42,226 bases of DNA from Lachnospiraceae bacterium (GTDB lineage: Bacteria; Bacillota; Clostridia; Lachnospirales; Lachnospiraceae). Both the position numbers and the translations under genes were made by a program. This document shows positions 1-6,904 of the stretch, one piece after another. The notes beneath the pieces are model-generated. The model worked only from the letters and a program-made list of their open reading frames with translations, did no database searches and was not told the DNA's origin. The stretch spans positions 1 through 42,226 of the forward strand of contig JALESO010000047.1 in NCBI GenBank assembly GCA_022781925.1. The letters are read 5' to 3'. Numbering within the stretch: position 1 is the first letter of the stretch; each line of letters begins with the position of its first letter.

Positions 1-855
1 CACATCCAGGTTACACGGTACGATACCCAGTTTGTCCCGGTTTTTCTTCTCCAGCACGACAACCGCATAGATATCTTTGCTCTTCAGGAACGGGAACGGC
101 TGTTTCTTTCCAATGATCTGCGGTGACAGCAGCGGACGTACTTCATGTTCAAAATAAGAATCCAGAAACTCCACATCCTGTTTTTCCAGTTCCGAATAAC
201 TGCAGATCTCCACACCATGTGTTTCCAACCCGCGTTTCAGTTCCGCATACGCTGCGTCTTTCCGCTGTGTCAGCAGTTTTACCTGATCAAAGATCGCAAA
301 TAACTGTTCCTGACAGGTCATATTTGTCTTGTTATCACGGATATCCTTGGATACCAGCATCTGATCATACAGTGAACCGACGCGCACCATAAAGAATTCA
401 TCCAGATTGCTCTGGAAAATAGATGCAAAAGATAACCGTTCACAAAACGGATTGGATGGATCTTCCGCTTCCTCCAAAACTCTGATATTAAACTTTAACC
501 ATGATAACTCTCTGTTGTCATAACATGAATGAACCATTTTCTCCCCACTCCTCATTATCTGCTCTGTTGTTACCTGTTCTCCTGTTTCATGCACAGTTAT
601 TTCTGATACGCCTGTTTCCTGTGCATTTTCCTCTGCCGTCTGCGCCTCTGCTGCCAGTGTATTATCCTTCTGCAATTCCATATCCGATACCTCTTTCCTT
701 ATTTTTTCTTCCACAGGTATCTTCTGAACCATTTTTTCAGGCTCCGGCTGTGCACTTTTTTTGCTGCCGGTCTGAGGTTGTTTCATACTGATTTTATGCT
801 GATCTGCGGGTTTTCTTCCAAATAATCCCCGTATCATATTTGCAATTCTGCCCAT
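1..855 (-). CDS. ppk: Polyphosphate kinase, N-terminal part (runs off the left edge)
   Basis: Reading the minus strand from an ATG at 855 gives 285 open codons to the window edge. From about residue 112 it shows the hallmark polyphosphate kinase start: RELSWLKFN, then RVLEEAEDPSNPF, then SNLDEFFMVRVG. Ppk1 enzymes move phosphate between ATP and polyphosphate in the cytoplasm. The catalytic histidines lie beyond the window. The first roughly 105 residues are an unusual extension rich in Glu, Gln, Lys and Thr with no recognisable fold. An in-frame ATG at 537, preceded by AGGAGTGGGGAG, would remove it and give a more usual Ppk1 N terminus. The upstream ATG has AGAGG at a loose spacing. Family assignment is secure; the start is not. 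Confidence 0.85.
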   Translation of the reverse strand, partial: MGRIANMIRGLFGRKPADQHKISMKQPQTGSKKSAQPEPEKMVQKIPVEEKIRKEVSDMELQKDNTLAAEAQTAEENAQETGVSEITVHETGEQVTTEQIMRSGEKMVHSCYDNRELSWLKFNIRVLEEAEDPSNPFCERLSFASIFQSNLDEFFMVRVGSLYDQMLVSKDIRDNKTNMTCQEQLFAIFDQVKLLTQRKDAAYAELKRGLETHGVEICSYSELEKQDVEFLDSYFEHEVRPLLSPQIIGKKQPFPFLKSKDIYAVVVLEKKNRDKLGIVPCNLDV

Positions 856-993
856 ATCTTATTTTATCCTCTTATGCTTTCTCTTATGCTCTGCAAAATC
901 CCTGCGTATCATTTATACTATATCTTTTGAAATTTTGCCGCTATCAGCATTTTATAAAATCTGTGTAAAATCAATGTAAAACATTCATTTTAC

Positions 994-1428
994 TTACGCT
1001 TCGACCATGACCAGTTCATCCCCGACTTTGATGGTTCCGCCTTCCAGCACTTTTGCAAACACACCCTCTCTTGGCATGATACAATCTCCCACCACTTTAT
1101 AAATCTCACAATGGCTGTGACATTCTTTGCCGATCTGTGTCATTTCAAGCAGTACATCATTGCACCGGAATCTCGTTCCCACCGGCAGGTTTCGAAAATC
1201 ATAACCGTCCACGATCAGATTTTCTCCAAATGCACCAAACTGCACATCCACACCTCTGGCACGGAATTCTTCTATTTTCTGCAGTGAAAGCAGGCTGACC
1301 TGGCGATGCCAGTGACCGGCATGCGCATCATTCTCAATCCCCCAGTCTGCATTGAGCTTCGCCTCTGAAACTTCATGCTTCTGTGTGCCTCTTTTTTCAC
1401 TGATACAGATTCCTTTGATCATTCCCAT
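994..1428 (-). CDS. MOSC domain-containing protein
   Basis: A 144-residue stand-alone MOSC (molybdenum cofactor sulfurase C-terminal) domain. Supporting features are the early GDAHAGHWHRQVS-like segment (here NDAHAGHWHRQVSLL), the central FGENLIVDG motif and the ECHSHC cysteine cluster. MOSC proteins bind or transfer sulfur, or act with molybdopterin; small clostridial ones are often next to molybdenum cofactor genes, but none is visible here. It starts at ATG 1428 with GGAG about 11 nt upstream. It lies downstream of tRNA-Tyr on the same strand but behind two terminator-like hairpins, so it probably has its own promoter. The exact reaction is unknown. Confidence 0.85.
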   Translation of the reverse strand: MGMIKGICISEKRGTQKHEVSEAKLNADWGIENDAHAGHWHRQVSLLSLQKIEEFRARGVDVQFGAFGENLIVDGYDFRNLPVGTRFRCNDVLLEMTQIGKECHSHCEIYKVVGDCIMPREGVFAKVLEGGTIKVGDELVMVEA

Positions 1429-1564
1429 TTTACTAATTACTCCTATCCCTATATTATCTCCATTTTACCATCTTTTGAGCAGAAAAAAAAGTAACTATTC
1501 CAGACAATGCTAATTTTTCTCTGTCCTGAATAATTACCAAAAATCTTTCTTCATAATGAACAAC

Positions 1565-1599
1565 AAAAAAAGGATTTCCAAAACCAGAAATCCTTTTTT
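1565..1599 (-). terminator. Rho-independent terminator-like hairpin
   Basis: Inverted repeat AAAGGATTTC / GAAATCCTTT with an 8-nt loop, flanked by A-runs on one side and T-runs on the other. On the minus strand it follows the truncated tRNA-Tyr copy at 1601-1625. It is one of two hairpins of the same design, each directly downstream of a tRNA-Tyr 3' end. Confidence 0.65.
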
Positions 1600-1600
1600 G

Positions 1601-1625
1601 TAATGGGCGGAGAAGGATTCGAACC
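1601..1625 (-). repeat. Duplicate of the tRNA-Tyr 3' end (partial tRNA)
   Basis: Positions 1601-1625 match 1695-1719 base for base. The copy covers the 3' acceptor strand, the T-stem and the start of the T-loop of tRNA-Tyr and stops abruptly at 1625. No anticodon arm or D-arm follows, so it cannot make a tRNA. The full gene lies 94 bp upstream on the same strand. A repeated tRNA 3' end is what integrases leave as attachment sites, but a partial tandem duplication of tRNA plus terminator explains it equally well. Confidence 0.8.
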
Positions 1626-1665
1626 GTTTTGGTTTCTTACCGAAGATTTCTTTTTTCTGTATACG

Positions 1666-1694
1666 AAAAAAAGACTTCCTAAAGAAGTCTTTTA
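1666..1694 (-). terminator. Terminator downstream of tRNA-Tyr
   Basis: AAGACTTC / GAAGTCTT hairpin with a 4-5 nt loop, followed on the minus strand by a run of Ts. It begins 4 nt after the 3' end of tRNA-Tyr and is its likely transcription stop. Confidence 0.75.
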
Positions 1695-1697
1695 TAA

Positions 1698-1779
1698 TGG
1701 GCGGAGAAGGATTCGAACCTTCGAAGGCATCGCCAGCAGATTTACAGTCTGTCCCCTTTGGCCACTCGGGAATCCACCC
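1698..1779 (-). tRNA. tRNA-Tyr (anticodon GTA)
   Basis: The 82-nt minus-strand sequence folds as a class II tRNA. The acceptor pair is GGGTGGA / TCCGCCC with discriminator A, the anticodon loop is CTGTAAA (GTA), there is a long variable arm, and the T-loop is TTCGAAT. CCA is not encoded. A partial copy of its 3' end follows at 1601-1625. Confidence 0.95.
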
Positions 1780-1841
1780 ATTTAACGAAATGAGACATTT
1801 CTGCACTCATTCCGTCATTTACTATATCACGTTCTCGGTTT

Positions 1842-2573
1842 TCATGCAAGCACTTTTTTCAGTGCTGCCTCATCTGCAACCAATGTGAAATCCGGATGCA
1901 GCTGAAGGATAGATGCAGGTACTTCCGGTGTTACCGGTCCGAAAAATGCTTTCTGCACTGCATCTGCTTTGTCTTCGCCGGATGCAACCATTACGACTTT
2001 CTTTGCCTGGATGATATCACAGATTCCCATGGTAAATGCCTGACGCGGTACATCATCTGCACTGGCAAAGAAACGTTTGTTTGCTTCAATGGTAGATTCA
2101 GCCAGATTTACACAATGTGTACCTTTGGTAAATACATGATCCGGCTCATTGAAACCGATATGTCCGTTGCGGCCGATTCCGAGAAGCTGCAGGTCGATGC
2201 CGCCCAGAGATGCAATCTGAGCATCATAGCGTGCGCACTCAGCAGCCACATCTGTATTTTTACCATTCGGGATAAAGGTATGGTCCTCGCGGATATTGAT
2301 AGAATCAAAGAAATTATGACGCATAAAGTATACATAACTCTGATCACTTGTGATATCCAGTCCCACATACTCATCCAAGTTTACAGAATAGCACTCGGAA
2401 AAATCAACATCCCCCTTGTTATACCAGTCGATCAGCTGACGGTAAGTACCCATCGGGCTGCTTCCAGTTGCCAGACCAAGTACACAGTCCGGTTTCATGA
2501 TTACCTGTGCGGAAATGATATTTGCTGCCTTTCTGCTCATCTGATCATAATCTTTTGCTTTAATAATTTTCAT
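1842..2573 (-). CDS. nagB: Glucosamine-6-phosphate deaminase
   Basis: Converts glucosamine-6-phosphate to fructose-6-phosphate and ammonia, the last step of amino-sugar catabolism. The 243 residues show the family signatures: LGLATGSSPMGTY near the N terminus (phosphate loop), VNLDEYVGL with the catalytic Asp, and GIGRNGHIGFNEP with the catalytic His and Glu. Length is normal for the family. ATG 2573 has a clear GAGGAGG site. It lies 109 bp downstream of nagA on the same strand, so the two are probably co-transcribed: NagA makes the substrate of NagB. Confidence 0.96.
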   Translation of the reverse strand: MKIIKAKDYDQMSRKAANIISAQVIMKPDCVLGLATGSSPMGTYRQLIDWYNKGDVDFSECYSVNLDEYVGLDITSDQSYVYFMRHNFFDSINIREDHTFIPNGKNTDVAAECARYDAQIASLGGIDLQLLGIGRNGHIGFNEPDHVFTKGTHCVNLAESTIEANKRFFASADDVPRQAFTMGICDIIQAKKVVMVASGEDKADAVQKAFFGPVTPEVPASILQLHPDFTLVADEAALKKVLA

Positions 2574-2682
2574 AAAAAAATCCTCCTCGTCTTATATCTG
2601 ATTGTTTCATGTGTTTCATCTATTGCCATACAAATTTTCACCTGTATCCCAATATCGTTTTCTGTCGGCTTCCATCCGTGCT

Positions 2683-3828
2683 CTACTGCCAGATCTGACC
2701 ACCGATAATGACCTTTTCCAATTCCAGATTCTCATCCAGGATCAGCAGATCTGCCCGGGCTCCTGTCCGGATACATCCAATCTCCTGCTCCATGCCGATG
2801 GACTGTGCCGGTGTCCGGGTAGCTGCCATTACCGCCTGCTCCAGTGGAACCCCAAAGGACACTGCATTTTTCAGTCCGTCCATCAGATGGATAGATGAAC
2901 CAGCCAGCGTTCCGTCTGCCAGCGTCGCTTTGCCTGCTTTCATCCATACCGGCTGACCGCCAAGCTCGTATTCTCCCTCCGGCATTCCCGCGCAACGCAT
3001 GGAATCTGAGATCAGATTCAGTCTGTCACCAAACAAAGCTGCCGTCATACGGACAACAGATGGATGGATATGAAAACCGTCACAGATCAGTTCTACCGTA
3101 GCTCCTGCATCGAAGGCTGCTCCGATAATCCCCGGCTTGCGATGATGAATCCCGTTCATACCGTTAAACATATGTGTCACATGAGTAGCGCCAGCTTCGA
3201 AAGCCGCCTGTGCCACTTCATAATCTGCCACGGAATGTCCCAGGGAAACTGTGCACATTTTGCTGGCCTGCCGGATAAAGGCGAAATCCTGATCTTCCTC
3301 CGGTGCCACGGTGATCATACGCACCAGACCGCCACAGGCTTCGTTTAATTTCTCCAGTTCCTCCATATTCGGTTTCTGCAGATACTGTGCGTTCTGGGCG
3401 CCACGTTTTTCATAACTCAAAAACGGTCCTTCCAGATGAACCCCCACACAGTGTGCGCCATCACTTTCAAAATCACGTACCGCATACATTGCTTTCAACA
3501 ATGCTTCTTCTGACAATGTCATGGTGGTCGGGCACCAGGATGTCACACCTTTCTGCGCATAATACCGTGACATCCGCCGCAGACCTTCTTCATCCCCGTC
3601 ACTGGCATCCGCGTTGACCGCACCATGTGTATGAATATCCACAAGCCCCGGAATCACATATTTCCCGGTCGCATCGATCACTTCTTCTTTTTCCAAAATA
3701 CCTGCAGTCTTTTTTTCCGCTGCATCGGTATCGCTGCCGGATATCGCAGTAATCCGTTCTTCACATGTAATGTCTGCTTTTTCAAATCTTCCATCCGGAA
3801 GAAAGACCTGTCCGTTTGTTATATACAT
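2683..3828 (-). CDS. nagA: N-acetylglucosamine-6-phosphate deacetylase
   Basis: Metal-dependent amidohydrolase that removes acetate from GlcNAc-6-phosphate. Visible motifs are DIHTHG (metal ligands), HLEGPFLS, GHSVADY, HMFNGMNGIHHR and the catalytic Asp in LISDSM. I start it at ATG 3828 (381 residues), which has AAGGAG 9 nt upstream; the longer frame from 3882 adds 18 residues without a ribosome site. It is first in a nagA-nagB unit and diverges from the nucleotidyltransferase-nahK pair at 4280, so GlcNAc-6-P breakdown and HexNAc-1-P handling face each other across a structured 450-bp spacer. Confidence 0.95.
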   Translation of the reverse strand: MYITNGQVFLPDGRFEKADITCEERITAISGSDTDAAEKKTAGILEKEEVIDATGKYVIPGLVDIHTHGAVNADASDGDEEGLRRMSRYYAQKGVTSWCPTTMTLSEEALLKAMYAVRDFESDGAHCVGVHLEGPFLSYEKRGAQNAQYLQKPNMEELEKLNEACGGLVRMITVAPEEDQDFAFIRQASKMCTVSLGHSVADYEVAQAAFEAGATHVTHMFNGMNGIHHRKPGIIGAAFDAGATVELICDGFHIHPSVVRMTAALFGDRLNLISDSMRCAGMPEGEYELGGQPVWMKAGKATLADGTLAGSSIHLMDGLKNAVSFGVPLEQAVMAATRTPAQSIGMEQEIGCIRTGARADLLILDENLELEKVIIGGQIWQ

Positions 3829-4093
3829 ATCTCCCATCTCCTTCGCTACGGATATCTTGCATCTTTTTTTCAGGAATTGCAAGCCTTTTTTTCAGCATTT
3901 TTTGTGCTTCTGTTTTGTCCATGTTTGCCCCCTGTTTTCTTCCGTTTTATCCGTTGCACGCCCCGAAAATAACACGTATAATAGGAAAGGTTAATATAGA
4001 ACACACAAAAGCAGTCCGGCATTTCTGCTGATCTTTCATTCAGTGGCATATGCCTGACTTCCATTCAAGTCAAACGCACGTGAGACTTGGTGC

Positions 4094-4246
4094 GTGATTC
4101 TTGTCAGCATAAGCTGACATATTCTTCTCAGAATCACTGCACTCTACACTTCGTTTCGGTCGGCGCAAAGCCATTGTCTCCCAGACAATGGCTTTGCGCC
4201 CTCGCGGAGCGTTTATCTCAGTCGGAGATTGAACTCAGACTGAGAT
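4094..4246 (+). promoter_or_regulatory. Three-hairpin structured leader between nagA and the nucleotidyltransferase gene
   Basis: The gap between the divergent genes (3829-4279) holds no convincing gene. It contains three successive dyads. The first is an 8-bp outer stem (4094-4101 with 4130-4137) enclosing a GTCAGC/GCTGAC stem. The second is an 18-bp perfect palindrome with a 3-nt loop (4162-4200). The third is a 9-bp stem ATCTCAGTC/GACTGAGAT (4215-4223 with 4238-4246). None is followed by a T-run on the plus strand. A TATACT sequence at 4249-4254 could be a -10 box downstream of the hairpins. On the minus strand, TATTAT at 3978-3983 is a weak -10 candidate for nagA. No known riboswitch class is recognised. 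Confidence 0.45.
4138..4210 (+). repeat. Dispersed palindromic repeat, copy A
   Basis: Centre of the structured spacer. It has an 18-bp perfect stem (4162-4179 with 4183-4200) and the loop CCC, preceded by TCTACACTTCGTTTCGGTC. A second copy at 27192-27256 shares the flank and the lower and upper parts of the stem. The stem differences between copies include a paired change (T-A to C-G), which indicates that pairing itself is conserved. Confidence 0.7.
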
Positions 4247-4279
4247 GAATATACTACAAAAACACAGGAGGATATGAAA

Positions 4280-5200
4280 ATGAAAAAACCGATATTAGTT
4301 GTTATGGCAGCCGGAATGGGCAGTCGTTACGGAGGATTAAAACAGATGGATCCGGTTGGCGGCCATGGAGAAGTAATTATGGACTATTCCCTGTATGATG
4401 CCCGCCGCGCCGGATTTGAGCGCGTGATCTTTATCATCAAACATTCCATCGAAGATGCGTTCAAAGAAGCCATCGGCGATCATATTGCAAAATATATGGA
4501 AGTGTCTTATGCATATCAGGATCTGGACGATCTGCCGGAAGGCTATTCCGTACCGGAAGGCCGTGAAAAACCATGGGGAACCTGCCATGCGATCCTTGCA
4601 GCAAGAGACCTCATCGATGCACCGTTTGCCGTGATCAATGCTGACGATTACTATGGAACTACCTGCTTTAAGATCATTTACGATTACCTGTCCACTCACA
4701 GTGATGATGACAAATATCGTTACTGCATGGTTGGCTATCAGTTAAAAAATACTGTTACCGAAAACGGCTCTGTTGCCCGTGGCGTATGCACCACAGATGC
4801 AGACTCCAATCTGGTCAGCGTTGTTGAGCATACACAGATTGAGCAGTACGAAGGCGGTATCCGTTTTACAGAGGATAAAGGCGAGACCTGGAATGACATC
4901 GACGGCGACACTATCGTATCCATGAATCTCTGGGGATTCAGCGAAAGCTTTATCAAAGAAGCAAAAGACCGCTTCCCTGCTTTCCTGGATGATGCCATGG
5001 TGACCAATCCGATGAAAGGGGAATACTTCCTTCCATCCGTTGTCAGCCAGCTTCTGGATGAGAACAAAGCTTCCGTAAAAGTATTACAGAGTCCGGATAA
5101 ATGGTATGGTGTTACTTACCGCGAAGACAAACCGGGTATCGTAAAAGCACTTGCAGACAAAGCTACCGACGGATTATATCCGACACCACTGTGGCAGTAG
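4280..5200 (+). CDS. Sugar-1-phosphate nucleotidyltransferase
   Basis: A 306-residue NTP_transferase-fold protein. The N-terminal nucleotide-binding motif is VVMAAGMGSRYGGLKQ, followed by the FAVINADDYYG segment with the metal-binding acidic residues. I start at ATG 4280 because AGGAGG (4266-4271) is 8 nt upstream; the ATG at 4274 would be only 2 nt away. Its stop is 28 bp before nahK, so both are almost certainly one transcript. NahK would make GlcNAc-1-P or GalNAc-1-P, and this enzyme would attach it to UTP (or another NTP) to give an NDP-sugar. The bifidobacterial pathway uses a GalT-type uridylyltransferase instead. The exact substrate is inferred from context. Confidence 0.85.
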   Translation: MKKPILVVMAAGMGSRYGGLKQMDPVGGHGEVIMDYSLYDARRAGFERVIFIIKHSIEDAFKEAIGDHIAKYMEVSYAYQDLDDLPEGYSVPEGREKPWGTCHAILAARDLIDAPFAVINADDYYGTTCFKIIYDYLSTHSDDDKYRYCMVGYQLKNTVTENGSVARGVCTTDADSNLVSVVEHTQIEQYEGGIRFTEDKGETWNDIDGDTIVSMNLWGFSESFIKEAKDRFPAFLDDAMVTNPMKGEYFLPSVVSQLLDENKASVKVLQSPDKWYGVTYREDKPGIVKALADKATDGLYPTPLWQ

Positions 5201-5228
5201 GCGTTATACAGATAAAGGAGAAGATATT

Positions 5229-6338
5229 ATGACACAGATTAAACCTGAGATTTTTCAGGAAGTTCTTTCCGCCTATGACCTGGGCGAAGGCACCATAACT
5301 CACAATGCCTATGGGGAAGGTCACATCAACAATACAAACCTGGTAACTGTTACCGGTGAGGAAACACACAGATTTATCCTGCAGCGTATCAACACAGATA
5401 TTTTTACGGATCCAAAGTCCCTGATGGAAAATATCTGCGGTGTTACTTCTTACCTGAAAGATATTATCGCAGAACGCGGCGGTGATACCGAACGTGAAAC
5501 CATGACCGTCGTATACACCCGTGACGGTCAGCCATACTACACCGACTCCACGCAGGGAGCATGGCGTATTTATAAATTTGTAGAACACACCATCTGCCTT
5601 CAGCAGTGCAGAAATACAGAGGATTTCTATACTTCCGCAAAAGCATTCGGACAGTTCCAGAAAAACCTCTCCGGCTACGACGCTTCCACACTGCACGAGA
5701 CCATTCCGGACTTCCACAACACCGCAGACCGTCTGCGCAAATTCAAAGAAGCTCTGGCTGCAGATGTGATGCACCGCGCCGCAGATATTCAGGAAGAGAT
5801 TGATTTTGTACTGAGCCACGAGGCAGACTGCTCTCATATGACAGACCTGCTGGCAGCCGGAAAGCTGCCGCTGCGTGTTACACACAATGATACAAAATTA
5901 AATAACATCCTTCTGGACGAAAAAACAAACGATGCACTGTGCATCATTGATCTGGATACCGTTATGCCGGGCCTTGCAGCCAACGACTACGGCGATTCCA
6001 TCCGTTTCGGTGCAAATCACAGCGCCGAGGATGAACCGGATCTGACAAAAGTAAATTTCTCTCTGGAACTTTTTGAAGCATATACAAAAGGATTTCTTGA
6101 GATTGCAGGAGATGCCCTGACACCATTGGAGATCGAGACACTTCCGTGGGGTGCAAAACTGATGACACTGGAGTGTGGTATGCGCTTCCTGACAGATTAT
6201 CTGGAAGGCGATCATTACTTCGCCGTACATCGTCCGGGACAGAACCTTGATCGTACCCGCACACAGTTCAAACTTGTCAAAGATATGGAAGAACACTGGG
6301 ATGAGATGAATGCCATCGTGTCTAAGTACGCCAAATAA
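5229..6338 (+). CDS. nahK: N-acetylhexosamine 1-kinase (APH-fold)
   Basis: ATP-dependent kinase of the aminoglycoside phosphotransferase fold that phosphorylates GlcNAc/GalNAc at C1. It resembles bifidobacterial NahK over its whole length as I recall that sequence: GEGHINNTNLVTV, RFILQRINTDIF, AWRIYKFVEHT, LRVTHNDTKLNNIL (catalytic Asp and metal Asn), IIDLDTVMPG (second metal Asp), GDSIRFGAN and LECGMRFLTDYLEGD. The 369 residues match the family length (about 360). The start is ATG 5229 with AAGGAG; the frame is open further upstream into the preceding gene. Together with the upstream nucleotidyltransferase and divergent nagA/nagB it suggests use of host glycan building blocks such as lacto-N-biose or mucin HexNAc. 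Confidence 0.9.
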   Translation: MTQIKPEIFQEVLSAYDLGEGTITHNAYGEGHINNTNLVTVTGEETHRFILQRINTDIFTDPKSLMENICGVTSYLKDIIAERGGDTERETMTVVYTRDGQPYYTDSTQGAWRIYKFVEHTICLQQCRNTEDFYTSAKAFGQFQKNLSGYDASTLHETIPDFHNTADRLRKFKEALAADVMHRAADIQEEIDFVLSHEADCSHMTDLLAAGKLPLRVTHNDTKLNNILLDEKTNDALCIIDLDTVMPGLAANDYGDSIRFGANHSAEDEPDLTKVNFSLELFEAYTKGFLEIAGDALTPLEIETLPWGAKLMTLECGMRFLTDYLEGDHYFAVHRPGQNLDRTRTQFKLVKDMEEHWDEMNAIVSKYAK

Positions 6339-6360
6339 GATTTTAATATATTTATAAAAC

Positions 6361-6531
6361 GAAATCAAAGGCTCCTTCTACAACCGCTAGTCGTGCGTTA
6401 CCCTCGTTTTGCTTCGGTTTTATCGCGCTCACTTCCAACTCCTATAAAAGCTGGTCGTTTCCCGCTCGCGCAAAACTCGCAAAACTCGGTCACTTACTAA
6501 ATCGCTTGTTGCAGAAGGAGTCTTCGATTTC
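6361..6531. repeat. 171-bp imperfect palindromic element
   Basis: Part of the 566-bp gene-free gap between nahK and pyk. The outer arms 6361-6384 and 6508-6531 match at 21 of 24 positions as an inverted repeat. Similarity continues inward: GTTACC..GTTTTGC..TTTTATCGCG on one side mirrors GTGACC..GTTTTGC..TTTTGCGCG on the other, towards a centre near 6446. It has no coding capacity. The design (long imperfect terminal-to-terminal palindrome, non-coding, intergenic) fits a miniature inverted-repeat element or a very long hairpin RNA. Confidence 0.6.
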
Positions 6532-6594
6532 GCCATTTACACAGTGAATTTTCTAAATTCCAAACATTTCTCGTGTCTACATATATTATTTTTG

Positions 6595-6633
6595 CGCGTG
6601 CAATAATTTGATTCAAGAAAGTAAATGCACGCG
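6595..6633. repeat. Small inverted repeat CGCGTGCA / TGCACGCG
   Basis: Perfect 8-bp arms at 6595-6602 and 6626-6633 separated by 23 bp of AT-rich sequence, between the two long palindromes. It could be a protein binding dyad or a weak hairpin. No gene or T-run is adjacent. Confidence 0.4.
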
Positions 6634-6685
6634 TGACATGTACAATGCCGTCGTGGTGAAAAATTTAATTTAACAATATTTTCAT

Positions 6686-6892
6686 GTAAATGGAACAAAA
6701 CAAAAAATAACTCCAAGCCATGGATCGTTGGAAAATTTTCGTCGTGACCGTCAGGCTAGCCCGTCCGCGGGAGTGTGTCTGAGGCTGCCGTTTTTGCAGC
6801 CGAGTTCGCGGGAGCGGACGGAAATAAGCGGCGCAACGGTCACAGAAAATTTTTCATGTCCATGCTGGAGTTATTTTTCGTTTGTTCCTTAC
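6686..6892. repeat. 207-bp imperfect palindrome downstream of pyk
   Basis: The outer arms at 6686-6715 and 6866-6892 are inverted copies with a few gaps (GTAAATGGAACAAAAC on one side, GTTTGTTCCTTAC on the other). Further in are GTGACCGT / ACGGTCAC, CCGTCCGC / GCGGACGG and finally GGCTGC / GCAGCC around a short T-rich loop. The whole stretch can fold into one rod. It ends 12 bp from the pyk stop codon, so it could end or stabilise the pyk transcript, or be a miniature mobile element. It differs in sequence from the 6361-6531 element. Confidence 0.6.
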
Positions 6893-6904
6893 ATAAAGAA
6901 GCTT

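Noticed and set aside
1534-1888. Open frames over the tRNA-Tyr region on both strands
   Set aside because: They run through the tRNA, its partial copy and terminator hairpins. No ribosome sites and no protein-like composition.
3991-4003. TTCTATATTAA upstream of nagA, resembling half of the operon A/B operator
   Set aside because: Only one arm matches; the TAGAA partner arm at 8-bp spacing is missing, so it is probably chance in AT-rich promoter DNA.
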